From Paulinella micropora (Eukaryota > Cercozoa > Imbricatea > Euglyphida), in NCBI GenBank assembly GCA_009731375.1, contig BJOX01000371.1:284177-348176 (forward strand): a stretch of 64,000 nucleotides of DNA. Reading direction: 5' to 3'. Of this stretch, positions 1-10,600 are shown in pieces. The number at the start of each line of letters is the position of its first letter. Within the stretch, counting starts at the first letter, position 1. The notes below the pieces were generated by a model. The model worked only from the letters and a program-made list of their open reading frames with translations, made no database searches and was not told where the DNA came from. The position numbers and the translations under genes are program-made.

Positions 1-144
1 ACACACACACACACACACAAACACACACATACACACACACACACACAAACACACACACGCACAAACACACACACACACACACAAACACACATCCACACAC
101 ACACACACACACACACAGACACACACACAAACACACACACACAA
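1..144. repeat. (AC)n microsatellite
   Basis: An almost pure CA/AC dinucleotide run with occasional AA interruptions fills the left edge. About 130 bases of ordinary sequence (145-276) follow with no recognisable gene. Confidence 0.95.
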
Positions 145-276
145 ATTCATACCCTCATAAGCGCACACACATGGTATAAGAATTAGTGACTGACAAACTG
201 ATTTTGCAGATGGGCAGAAAAGAAAAAGAAGGTATGTTTATCGGCAAGGTTCTCTGAGTAAGAGAGAAAGAAGCAG

Positions 277-280
277 AGAT

Positions 281-318
<38 letters not shown>

Positions 319-405
319 AGAGGGAGAGAGAGAGAGAGATAGAGATCCAGAGAGATCCAGAGAGATCCAGAGAGATCGAGAAAGGGAAAGAGGGGCGGGA
401 GAGAG

Positions 406-449
<44 letters not shown>

Positions 450-499
450 GAAGAGAAAGAAGAAGAGAAAAAGGAAGAAAAAAAGGAAGAGAAAAAGGA

Positions 500-531
<32 letters not shown>

Positions 532-712
532 GAGAAAGAAAGAGGAAGAGAAAGAGAAAGAGAAACAGAAAGAGAAAGAGAAACAGAAAGTAGAAAGAGA
601 AAGTAGAAAGAGAAGTAGAGAGAAAGAGAGAGAGAGAGAGGAGAAAAGAAGAGAAACAGAAAGAGAAAGAGAAAGAGAAACGAGAAAGAGAAAGTAGAAA
701 GAGAAATAGAGA

Positions 713-744
<32 letters not shown>

Positions 745-772
745 AAGAGAGAGACAGAGACAGAGACAGGAA

Positions 773-806
<34 letters not shown>

Positions 807-915
807 GAGAGAGAGCGAGAGAGAGAGCGAGAGAGAGAGAGAGGGAAAGAGAAAGAGAAAGAGAAAGAGAAAAGAGAAAGAGAAAGTAGAAAGAGAAATA
901 GAGAGAAAGAGGGAA

Positions 916-987
<72 letters not shown>

Positions 988-1103
988 AGAGAGAGAGAGA
1001 CAGACAGAGAGAGAGAGAGAGAGGGGGGGGGGGGGGGGGAAAGAAANNNNNNNNNNAAAAAAAAAAGAGAGAGAGGGGGGGGGGGGGGGGGGGGGACAGA
1101 GAC

Positions 1104-1140
<37 letters not shown>

Positions 1141-1261
1141 AGGATCGAGAAAAGAGAAAGAGAGAGATTGAGAGAGAGAGAGAGAAGTAGGAAGAGAGAA
1201 AGAAGAGAGAGAGAGAGAGAGAGAGAGAGACACACACACAGAGAGAGAGACAGACAGAGAG

Positions 1262-1300
<39 letters not shown>
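277..1300. repeat. (GA)n / GAAA polypurine tract
   Basis: About 1 kb of nearly uninterrupted purine on the plus strand, mostly GA dinucleotides with GAAA and GGAAG variants and two poly-G blocks around a 10-N gap at 1027-1036. The gap sits in poly-G/poly-A and probably hides more simple repeat. Long Ser/Leu- or Arg/Glu-only reading frames here are artefacts of the repeat. Confidence 0.95.
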
Positions 1301-1303
<3 letters not shown>

Positions 1304-1430
1304 CGCGCGTAGTAGAAGTATGACAAGCATGTCAATTGCGTGTTGTTGCTAGGCGCCGGTGTTGGGGCAGCAGACGTGTGAATACTGCCAATCCACTGCG
1401 ATCTATCCTCTCTTCCACATGCAAAAGTCA

Positions 1431-1759
1431 TCTTTCTTTTCTTTTCTTTTTCTTTTCTTTTCTTTTTCTTTTCTTTTTCTTTTCTTTTTCTTTTCTTTTT
1501 CTTTTCTTTTTCTTTTCTTTTTCTTTCTTTCTTTCTTTCTTTTCTTGCTTTTCTTTCTTTTCTTTTCTTTTTTTTCTTTCTTTCTTTCTTTTCTTTCTTT
1601 TCTTTTCTTTGTTTTCTTTGTTTTCTTTGTTTTCTCTTTTTTTTCTTTTTTTCTTTCTTTTTTTTCTTTTTTTCTTTCTTTTCTTTCTTTTCTTTCTTTT
1701 CTTTCTTTTCTTTTCTTTCTTTTCTTTTCTTTCTTTTCTTTTCTTTCTTTTCTTTTTTT

Positions 1760-1830
<71 letters not shown>

Positions 1831-1834
1831 TCCT

Positions 1835-1879
<45 letters not shown>

Positions 1880-1884
1880 CTCTC
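1431..1884. repeat. (TTTTC)n / (CT)n polypyrimidine tract
   Basis: About 450 bases of almost pure pyrimidine on the plus strand: TTTTC pentamers, then CTTT, then CT. It is complementary in character to the polypurine tract just left of it, so together they form a loose inverted purine/pyrimidine arrangement around about 130 bases of ordinary sequence. Confidence 0.9.
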
Positions 1885-1954
1885 AAATAAATAAACTGAT
1901 ATGACGAGATTATCTACTGTATTGCATGCGCATGCATACACATAAATAATATAA

Positions 1955-4680
1955 ATTGTTTGATTGCAAAAGAACCGCCGGGTCGCAACATACATAAATA
2001 AAATACATAAGATACATACTTAATATACACCCAGAGTGTTTACGTCGCCTGCAGGTGGTACTGTCTAAACTGCTTCATTGAGAAAGGCCCTCCAGGTCGC
2101 AACATACAATAATGTATATTATGTATGTATATTATGTATGTATATTATGTATTTGTATTATGTATTTATATTATGTATTTTATGTTTTTATTTCAAAAGG
2201 CCCTCCAGGTTGCAACATACATAAATATAATACATAATATACATACTTAATATACATATATAAAATATATTATTTAATTTCAAAGGAGCACCATCGCAAC
2301 ATACATAAGTAAAATACATAATGTACATACTTAATATACATACATAATATGCATGGTTTGATTGCAAAAGGACCGCCAGGTCGCAACATACACAAATGAA
2401 ATACATAATATACATACTTAATATACATACATAATATACATTGTTTGATTGCAAAACGACCTCCAGGCACAACATACACAAATGAAATACATAATATACA
2501 TACTTAATAAACATACATAATGTATGTTGTTTTATTGCAAAAGGACCGCCAGGTCGCAACGTACATAAATAAAATACATAAGATACATACTTAATATACA
2601 TACATGATATAGATACATAATGTAAATTGTTTGATTGCAAAAGGTCCTCCAGGTTGCAAGATACATAAATAAAATACATAATATACATACTTAATGTACA
2701 TATATAAAATACATTGCTTTCTTGCAAAAAAACCGCCAGCTCGCAACATACATAAATAAAATACATAATATACATATTTAATATGCATACATAATATATA
2801 CATGGTTTGATTGCAAAAGGACCACCAGGTCGCAACATACATAAGTAAAATACATAATATACATACTGAATATACATACATAAAATTACATTATTTTATT
2901 TCAAAAGGACCACCAGGTCGCAACATACATAAGTAAAATACATAATATACATACTTAATATACATACATAAAATACATTATTTTATTTCAAAAGGACCGC
3001 CAGCTCGCAACATACATAAATAAAATACATAATACATACTTAATATACATAAATTATAAATTGTTTGCAAAAGAACCGCCGGTTCGCAACATACATAAAT
3101 AAAATACATAAGATACATACTTAATATACATACATAATATAGATACATAATATAAATTGTTTGATTGCAAAAGGACCTCACAGGTCGCAACGTACATAAT
3201 ATAATACATAATATACATACTTAATATACATACATAATACAAAATGTTTTATTGCAAAAGGACCGCCAGGTCGCAACTACATAAGTAAAATACATAAGTA
3301 AAATACATAACATATATACTTAATATACATACATAAATATATTATTTTATTTCAAAAGGACCATACATACTTGATATACAGACATAATGTAGATACATAA
3401 TATACATTGTTTTATTGCAAAAGGACCTCTAGGTCGCAACATACATAATATACATACATAATATACATACATAATATACATACATAATATACATACATAA
3501 TATACATACATAATATACATACATAATATACATACATAATATACATACATAATATACAGACATAATATACCATAAATAAAATACAAAATATACATGCATG
3601 ATGTACATACATAATATACATATATAACATACATTGTTATTGCAAAAAGGCCGCCAGTCAAAGCATACATACATAAATAAAATACAAAGTATACTTACAT
3701 GGTGTATATACATAATAAACATACATAACATACATTATATTATATTGCAAAAGGGCCGCCAGATCGTAACATACAAAAAGTAAAGTACATAATATACATA
3801 CATAATATACATACATAATATATATACATAATATACATACATAATATACATACATAATATACATACATAATATACATACATAATATACATACATAATATA
3901 TATACATAATATACATGCATAGTATACATACATAATATACATATACATAATATACATACATAATATACATACATAATATACATACATAATATACATACAT
4001 AATATACCATAAATAAAATACAAAATATATATGCATGATGTACATATACAATATACATACATAACATACATTATTATATTGCAAAAGGCCGCCAGGTCAC
4101 AACATATAAAAATAAATACATAATATGCATACATATTATGCATGGTTATATTGCAAAAGAACCTCCAGGCCAAAGCAAACATGAATTAAGTACAAAATTT
4201 ACATACATCATTATTATACATAGATCATATACATACATCATATACATACATCATATACATACATAATATACATACATAATATACATACATAACATAATTG
4301 TTTGATAACAAAAGGACATAATATGCATACATAAGATACATAATATACATACATTATATACATACATAAGATACATACATAACATAAATTGTTTGATAAC
4401 ACAAGGACATAATATGCATACATAAGATACATAATATACATACATTATATACATACATAAGATACATACATAACATAAATTGTTTGATAACAAAAGGACA
4501 TAATATGCATTATACATAAGATACATAATATACATACATTATATACATACATAAGATACATACATAACATAAATTGTTTGATAACAAAAGGACATAATAT
4601 GCATACATAAGATACATAATATACATACATAATATACATACATAAGATACATACATAACAAAAGGGCCGCCAGGTCGCAA
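1955..4680. repeat. Tandem satellite, about 80-110 bp unit
   Basis: A recurring block (GATTGCAAAAGGACCGCCAG, then GTCGCAACATACATAAATAA, then alternating ATACATA words) appears some 20 times, for example near 1979, 2093, 2209, 2389, 2550, 2742, 2828, 3002, 3270, 3432 and 4669. Between 3440 and 4060 the ATACATA part expands into long (ATACATA)n stretches. From about 4300 to 4640 a variant unit with TTGTTTGATAACAAAAGGAC repeats about four times. Tyr/Cys/Met-rich frames on the minus strand are by-products of this repeat. No gene is supported. Confidence 0.9.
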
Positions 4681-4839
4681 CATTATTAAGTTAAATTACA
4701 TGCAATATGCCTATATCACGAGTGCATAGCATGCGTAAATAACATACATACATACCATGCAAACATAACATACTACATGACATACGTAAATAACCTACAT
4801 GCATAACATACATTTCAAGAATGTATCACATGCATACAT

Positions 4840-4929
4840 GACATACGTACAGAGTACACATACATACATAGTACACATTCATACATGCATAGTATATATG
4901 TATACATACATACATACATATATATATAC

Positions 4930-4991
<62 letters not shown>

Positions 4992-4996
4992 GTGTG

Positions 4997-5027
<31 letters not shown>

Positions 5028-5034
5028 ATGTATA

Positions 5035-5113
<79 letters not shown>

Positions 5114-5114
5114 C
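4840..5114. repeat. (TA)n, (TG)n and (TACA)n microsatellites
   Basis: ACATACAT words run into (TA)n, then (TG)n (about 4988-5030), TATATG words, and (TA)n again. No coding signal is seen. Confidence 0.95.
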
Positions 5115-5173
5115 TTAGGTGGTCTCCCTGAACCCAAGACACAGGCGGATCCAGAACCAGAGAACATAGGCTT

Positions 5174-5174
5174 T

Positions 5175-5224
<50 letters not shown>

Positions 5225-5282
5225 TATAGATAGATAGATATAGATAGATAGATAGATAGATAGAATCTGATAGATAAAATCT

Positions 5283-5315
<33 letters not shown>

Positions 5316-5332
5316 CCGTATTGTTCTACTAG

Positions 5333-5375
<43 letters not shown>

Positions 5376-5428
5376 GGATAGATATATAGATAGATAGATA
5401 GATAGATAAATAGATACATATGTGTGTG

Positions 5429-5473
<45 letters not shown>
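5174..5473. repeat. (GATA)n and (TA)n arrays
   Basis: Two long (GATA)n runs are separated by a short unique segment at about 5313-5333 and followed by (TA)n. The next bases to about 5565 are unique and unremarkable. Confidence 0.95.
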
Positions 5474-5474
<1 letters not shown>

Positions 5475-5567
5475 TTGCATGACACCTTGCCCCTTACCTA
5501 GCCCTTGCCCTTTCACTATCCAGCCCTAGTACTAAACAAACCTTTGCAATGGGTCACTCGTGGTCCG

Positions 5568-5607
<40 letters not shown>

Positions 5608-5610
<3 letters not shown>

Positions 5611-5730
5611 ATATCTGAGGCGTACTGATGCAGCTAATGGCATATCCTCAATGGACATAAGCCTCCAATACCCTTGTTCGAGGTCCTCCACCCCCCCGTG
5701 TCAGTCTCTCGCCTGATGATCGGGGCCACC
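5608..5730 (+). repeat. 123-bp direct repeat, copy 1
   Basis: From ACTATATCTGAGGCGTACTG to GATCGGGGCCACC this block recurs at 6101-6223 with one visible difference (CAATGG against CAACGG). It follows a (TAA)n run. It contains TGTTCGAGGTCC, which resembles the B box of an RNA polymerase III promoter, but I found no convincing A box, so the SINE idea stays open. Confidence 0.85.
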
Positions 5731-6100
5731 GATGGAGCTCCTGAGGGCAAGACTGCACTAAGCCGAGGTTATTCCGCAGTCCCAGCAACCTCTTGCAAGA
5801 CGTCACCGAATGTGCAAGTGCATACACCAAGCGCGGTTGCTAGAGCTGCCTCGAAACCCCACCCATAACAATCTGGTGTCTGCTGGGTCCTGGGCTATCA
5901 ACCAGCATATGCGGAGTTTAAGATCTTTTACGCGCGCAACGACCCTCCTCCCCAGCATCTACCACCAAAGGGTTATGAGTTGGCGTCACAGTTTAACGCC
6001 TTGAGGCCATTGGGCTGGAACTCTGTTTAGCAAGTGTGACTAGGTTTTTTCATCGGGATTTCCCTCAAATATGTCACAGTCAACACTCCAAGGCAGATTT
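5731..6100. other. Unique spacer, no gene seen
   Basis: Mixed-composition sequence between the two 123-bp repeats. Only short frames without recognisable features are present. Confidence 0.6.
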
Positions 6101-6223
6101 ACTATATCTGAGGCGTACTGATGCAGCTAATGGCATATCCTCAACGGACATAAGCCTCCAATACCCTTGTTCGAGGTCCTCCACCCCCCCGTGTCAGTCT
6201 CTCGCCTGATGATCGGGGCCACC
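6101..6223 (+). repeat. 123-bp direct repeat, copy 2
   Basis: Second copy of the block at 5608-5730, same orientation and length. A (TAA)n tract follows at 6228-6312. Copy 1 instead has a (TAA)n tract in front of it. Confidence 0.85.
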
Positions 6224-6231
6224 ATAATAGT

Positions 6232-6280
<49 letters not shown>

Positions 6281-6375
6281 TAATCATCTAATATTAATAA
6301 TAATAATAATAAACCTCCTCCTTCTAGCCAGTGGCAAGTACTTTATTAAACCAGTGCTTGCGTAAAGCCCTATAG

Positions 6376-6612
6376 TGTAATGCCCCCAACGATAGCTCGT
6401 AAAAAGTCGGTAATACAACCAAACACAGTCCTCAAGAATGAGAATGACGTCTCGTTGTATTAGCTCAGTGAAGCCAAAAAGGAAAACGGCAACAGACCAG
6501 GAATAAAATGGCATCAGGTCCAATCCGGACAAATAATACTGAAAAACAAGCTGGTGCCCCTGTCACCAGGAAAAGGTACTTTTTACCGGCTATCCGGGGG
6601 GTGATGCCTACA
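6376..6612 (-). repeat. 3' LTR of the gypsy-type element
   Basis: 237 bp, direct repeat of 16991-17227. Visible differences from the other LTR include GACGTC against GATGTC, ATGGCATC against ATGACATC, and GTGCCCCTG against GTGCACCTG. It is flanked on the left by ATAG. Confidence 0.93.
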
Positions 6613-6624
6613 GTACCCCCTCCC
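6613..6624 (-). other. Candidate polypurine tract
   Basis: On the minus strand the bases immediately before the 3' LTR read GGGAGGGGGTAC. A purine run touching the 3' LTR is where plus-strand DNA synthesis is primed in LTR retrotransposons. It is assigned by position and composition only. Confidence 0.65.
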
Positions 6625-6640
6625 GATTTTATGAAGGAAA

Positions 6641-6894
6641 TATTGCTGTTGACATTCAAGACAACAACAAAAATTAGTTTTTCATTTTTGTGTCAGATTT
6701 TCATTTTTGTGACATTCAAATTTTCAAATTTAAGGGTAACATTTCGCGAAAATTTACGATATTTTGCGGACGAATATAGCAGTTAATTTGAAAAATTCAA
6801 ATTTTCACCCAAAATCAAAATTCCAACCAAAACTGAAATTCCAACCAAAACAGAAAAATCAATTTTTTCGTTGTCTTGAATGTCAACAGCAATA
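6641..6894. mobile_element. MITE-like inverted-repeat insert
   Basis: A perfect 25-bp inverted repeat, TATTGCTGTTGACATTCAAG plus GACAA... at 6641-6665 and its complement at 6870-6894, encloses about 200 bp of AT-rich sequence full of short AAATTTTC-type repeats. The termini end in TA on both sides, as expected for a Tc1/mariner-derived MITE duplicating TA. There is no coding capacity. It lies inside the 3' untranslated part of the retrotransposon, so it arrived with or after that element. Confidence 0.6.
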
Positions 6895-7693
6895 GCATTT
6901 TCGTCATACACCTTCTGATTTCTTTCTGCAAATAGTATGCGCTATGGAGTCATGCCACACAGCGCATCGACCCACGGATAGACGCTAAAAGACGATAAAC
7001 ATATCCTCATACGGCACGTCAAAGCGGATTCTCTAGCCTTTCTTGTAAATTTTGAACTCCTTCCCCTCAAATTTTTTTTTCTGCAGTATGTCAAGAACAA
7101 ACGTACAATTAATAAAAAAAATACAAGCAACGTGGTGCTGTAGTACGATTCCCCCTTTGATCTCCTTCTTCTTCTTATCATTATCATTATTATTATTATT
7201 ATTCACAGGGAGATCGTAAGTACATTGTCTTTTTTAATGACATACCCTTGTATAAGGCGGATATCCTATGATATAGTATTAGGGGGCCAGTCCTAATAGC
7301 TATATCCGAAGTCGAGGTGTATGTACCCGACCCTGCGATATACCGACACAAGTAGAGATTGACCGTGCTCAGGTACGACAGTATATAATCTATCGTAAAA
7401 AATAATTTAATGAAAGTTTCAGAGAACATTTCATTTTCGAGAACATCATCCCAGGACTTGGAAAGGGTCATACCCGGGAACACCATCGCTCAATACACTA
7501 GCGATCCCCGTATACGGTGTAGTATCATCGTCGATCGACCTTTCGCACTCGTATGTTGCGATCGAATGCCAAGTTATATCACTGAGTCTTTTTAATATTC
7601 ATATTGATAACTGATGATGCATGATCAAATCATGATACGCCGTGGGCAATCAATCAGTTTATTTGAGACGCATAAAGAAAAATAGTTTCTTTG
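6895..7693. other. 3' untranslated region of the retrotransposon
   Basis: About 800 bases between the end of pol and the MITE-like insert. A short (TTC)n/(ATT)n run lies at 7160-7203. No frame of convincing length or composition is present on either strand. Confidence 0.6.
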
Positions 7694-10600
7694 TCACTGC
7701 CTTCGTCGTCTGGCGCGGATTTCTTTGCCTGGTGGAGGACCACCAACAAAAGTCAGATCGAACTTTGACTGTTCGAGAATGTCCCAGATCTTATTAGGGA
7801 TTCCGCCCAACGATAATTCAAAAGGGACATCAAGCACTCCTCTTGGCAGTGTCTGAATGGTCCACGCAGTGTAATCCTTGTCTCTGGGAGTAATTGTATC
7901 ATCCCATGTCTCGAGACTTTTTGCGTCTTTATATACTGGCAGATAATGTCTTGCCTTTGGATCCTCAACCGGGTCCATACTTCTCCAGAACTGGAGTATC
8001 GGTTGTACTATCTTTGCGGCTGATGATATTTTGAGTGTCCGTGTGACACGCATCTGTCGTGGGACCGCCACGACCCGCATCAAGTATAAGTCTGAGAGAG
8101 TGTCATCAGCGACATGTTGTTCCGCTGGTCTCATCAGATAGAAAACATTTTTCACCCATGCGATGGTTGCTATCGCATCGCCTTCCTTCCATCGCTCATG
8201 GACAATCTCAACGTTGCCCGCGTTTGGGTCAGTGTCCGTCCCCTCCTCCTCCTGGTGGACGTCCTTTGATCTCATCGACCTCATCGCCTTCCTCGGTTGG
8301 TCGTTGATAAGATCATTCCGCGCTCTCCTTAGCTGCGCCTCTGTGATCTTCTCCTTCTTTCCGCTATGCTCTCGCGGAGACTTGGACTGAGTCCCCACCG
8401 CGCTTATGCGGTCAGTCTTCTCCTTGCTGTCCACCTCACTCTCCTCCTTCTCAGCTATCGGTGCCCGATAAGCATCGTCTTGGTCTATGCCAGCCTCCTT
8501 GTGGATGGGCGGCACCTCTTTGAAATCATCCTTCATCCGTTTTAACGCCTCCTCAACGGATTCATCTTCCAGTAAGAAGGGATCATACTTAATCAGCCTT
8601 CTTACATTCACAATTTGCACCTTCCCTCTACCCCTGATCTTGTAATTCAGAGGTCCCGTCTGTTCCATAATCTGATAAGGTCCTTTCCAGTGAGTGAACA
8701 GCTTAGAGCTGACTCCCTTCGGGACTTGAGGATGGTACAATAGTACAATATCCCCGACCTGGAACTTGATCTGATCCAAGTGCGCTTGTCGCACCCCTTC
8801 AGCATCAGTCTTTCGGCGCTCCGCCTCTCTATGCGCCCTGACTATTTGTTCCGCCTCCATCTTCACTCTAAGTCTCATCCCAAACAACTCATCCGCATCC
8901 GCCCAAGTGTCTTTTGGGTGAAGGAGCGAAGTCGGGATATCAGGCTCACGCCCATATACTAACTGATATGGCGAGATTGAGCTCTTCGAGCCTCCTAACG
9001 CCGTAGAGGGTAGACAGTTCATTGCAAACGCAAATGATGGTGCTGCCTCGACCCATGCTCTTTGATTCTCCTTCTTCGTGCAATACATCTTTAGCGAGGC
9101 TTTGAGGGGTCTGTGTACCCGCTCGATTTTCCCATTTGCTCGCGGGTTATAGGCAGTAACATATTGCCATTTCATCCCGTAATACTTAGATAGTTTGTCG
9201 ATGACCTCGTTATTAAAGTCCGAGCCTCGATCAGAACATATCTTTCTTGGTACTCCGATCTGTGAGATGATCCTATCGATCAGCGCCTCGGCCGTCGTCT
9301 TGCCGGTAACGTCTTTGACAGGGATGATCCACACATAGTTGGTGGCTCTGTCAATAGCCGTAAGGAGGTATTTGTAACCATCCTTCGATTCTGGGAAAGG
9401 TCCCACATGATCAATGTGTATAAACTCAAACATCCCCGCATGAAGAGGAAATTCGCCAATCAGGCCGAAATTTGCCTTCAGTGGTGTTTTGTTTATCTTG
9501 CACGGGATGCATGCATCCACCGCCTGATCTATCTCCTCCTTCATCTTCTTCCACCAGAATCGCCTCGCTACGAACATATGAGTTCGTTGTCGACCCGGAT
9601 GCGCCAAAAGTGGGCAATTGTGGGCTGCGACAAATATAAATCGTCTCAGACTCTCCGGTACCCAAAGGGTCCATTTGTCCGGCTGTGACGCATAGCGACC
9701 GTGAAGGCCCTTGTACCACAGTAGACCATCTCTCCATCCCATCTCCTTCATCTGATCTTTGATCGCTTTCGTCATCCGTAGCTCATCCGGGTTCTGATAT
9801 AACTGTATCAGTTCTTTAAACTCCGGATCTTGAGCCTGTTGTTGCCTCCATGCGGTAGGCGAGGCTATATGGATAGTACCATCTTCTAGCCGTACCCCGA
9901 TTCTTTCCGGGTCATCGTCTAGGTCACTTCTCCGCTCTTGAGGAGGCTCCGCATAAACTTCCTGCGTCTCCTCTTCCTCTCTTATGTTCGCCTTCGCATT
10001 CTCATATACCTCATAGGACCACTCAGCGTCCTCCTGGGTATGTAGCTCACAACATATCCCGTGATCCGGGCCTTGTGGACTGTACCGTAGACCTGTGCGG
10101 TCATATCGGACTCCACTCGCCATCTCCATCGCCTCAATGTGGCTGACCTCATACACCTTGTCAGTGGACAAGTCTTCCATCTCCACCGTGGACACCAACG
10201 CCGATACTTCTGAGTTAAACTCTAGCCTAGAGAGGCTATCAGCGACCACATTTCGCTTTCCCGGTAGATGGACCATTGTAAAATCGAAACAAGACAAGAA
10301 CGCTTGCCACCGCGCCAGCCGTCCCGTCTGTTCATGATTCATCAACCATAACAGGTTATGATGATCAGTTCTGACAGTAAATTGAGGTCCTCCCCACAAA
10401 TACTCTCTGAGCCTCTTGAGGGCCCATACTACCGCCAACGCCTCTCTTTGCCTTGTGCAATAGTTTCTCTCCGCCGCACACAACTTCCTACTAATAAACA
10501 TGATTGGGCGTAATTTCTTCTCCTCATCCTCTTGTTGTAATACAGCCCCAATCGCAAACTTAGATGCGTCTGTATCGACTACGAATTGTTTCGTAAAGTC

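Noticed and set aside
155-1995. Long Ser/Leu/Phe- and Lys/Arg/Glu-rich reading frames on both strands
   Set aside because: They are translations of (GA)n, (TTTTC)n and (CT)n runs, with no real composition and gap residues inside.
2188-4639. Tyr/Cys/Ile/Met-rich frames of 60-230 codons
   Set aside because: By-products of the ATACATA satellite. The same words recur in several frames and no domain is present.
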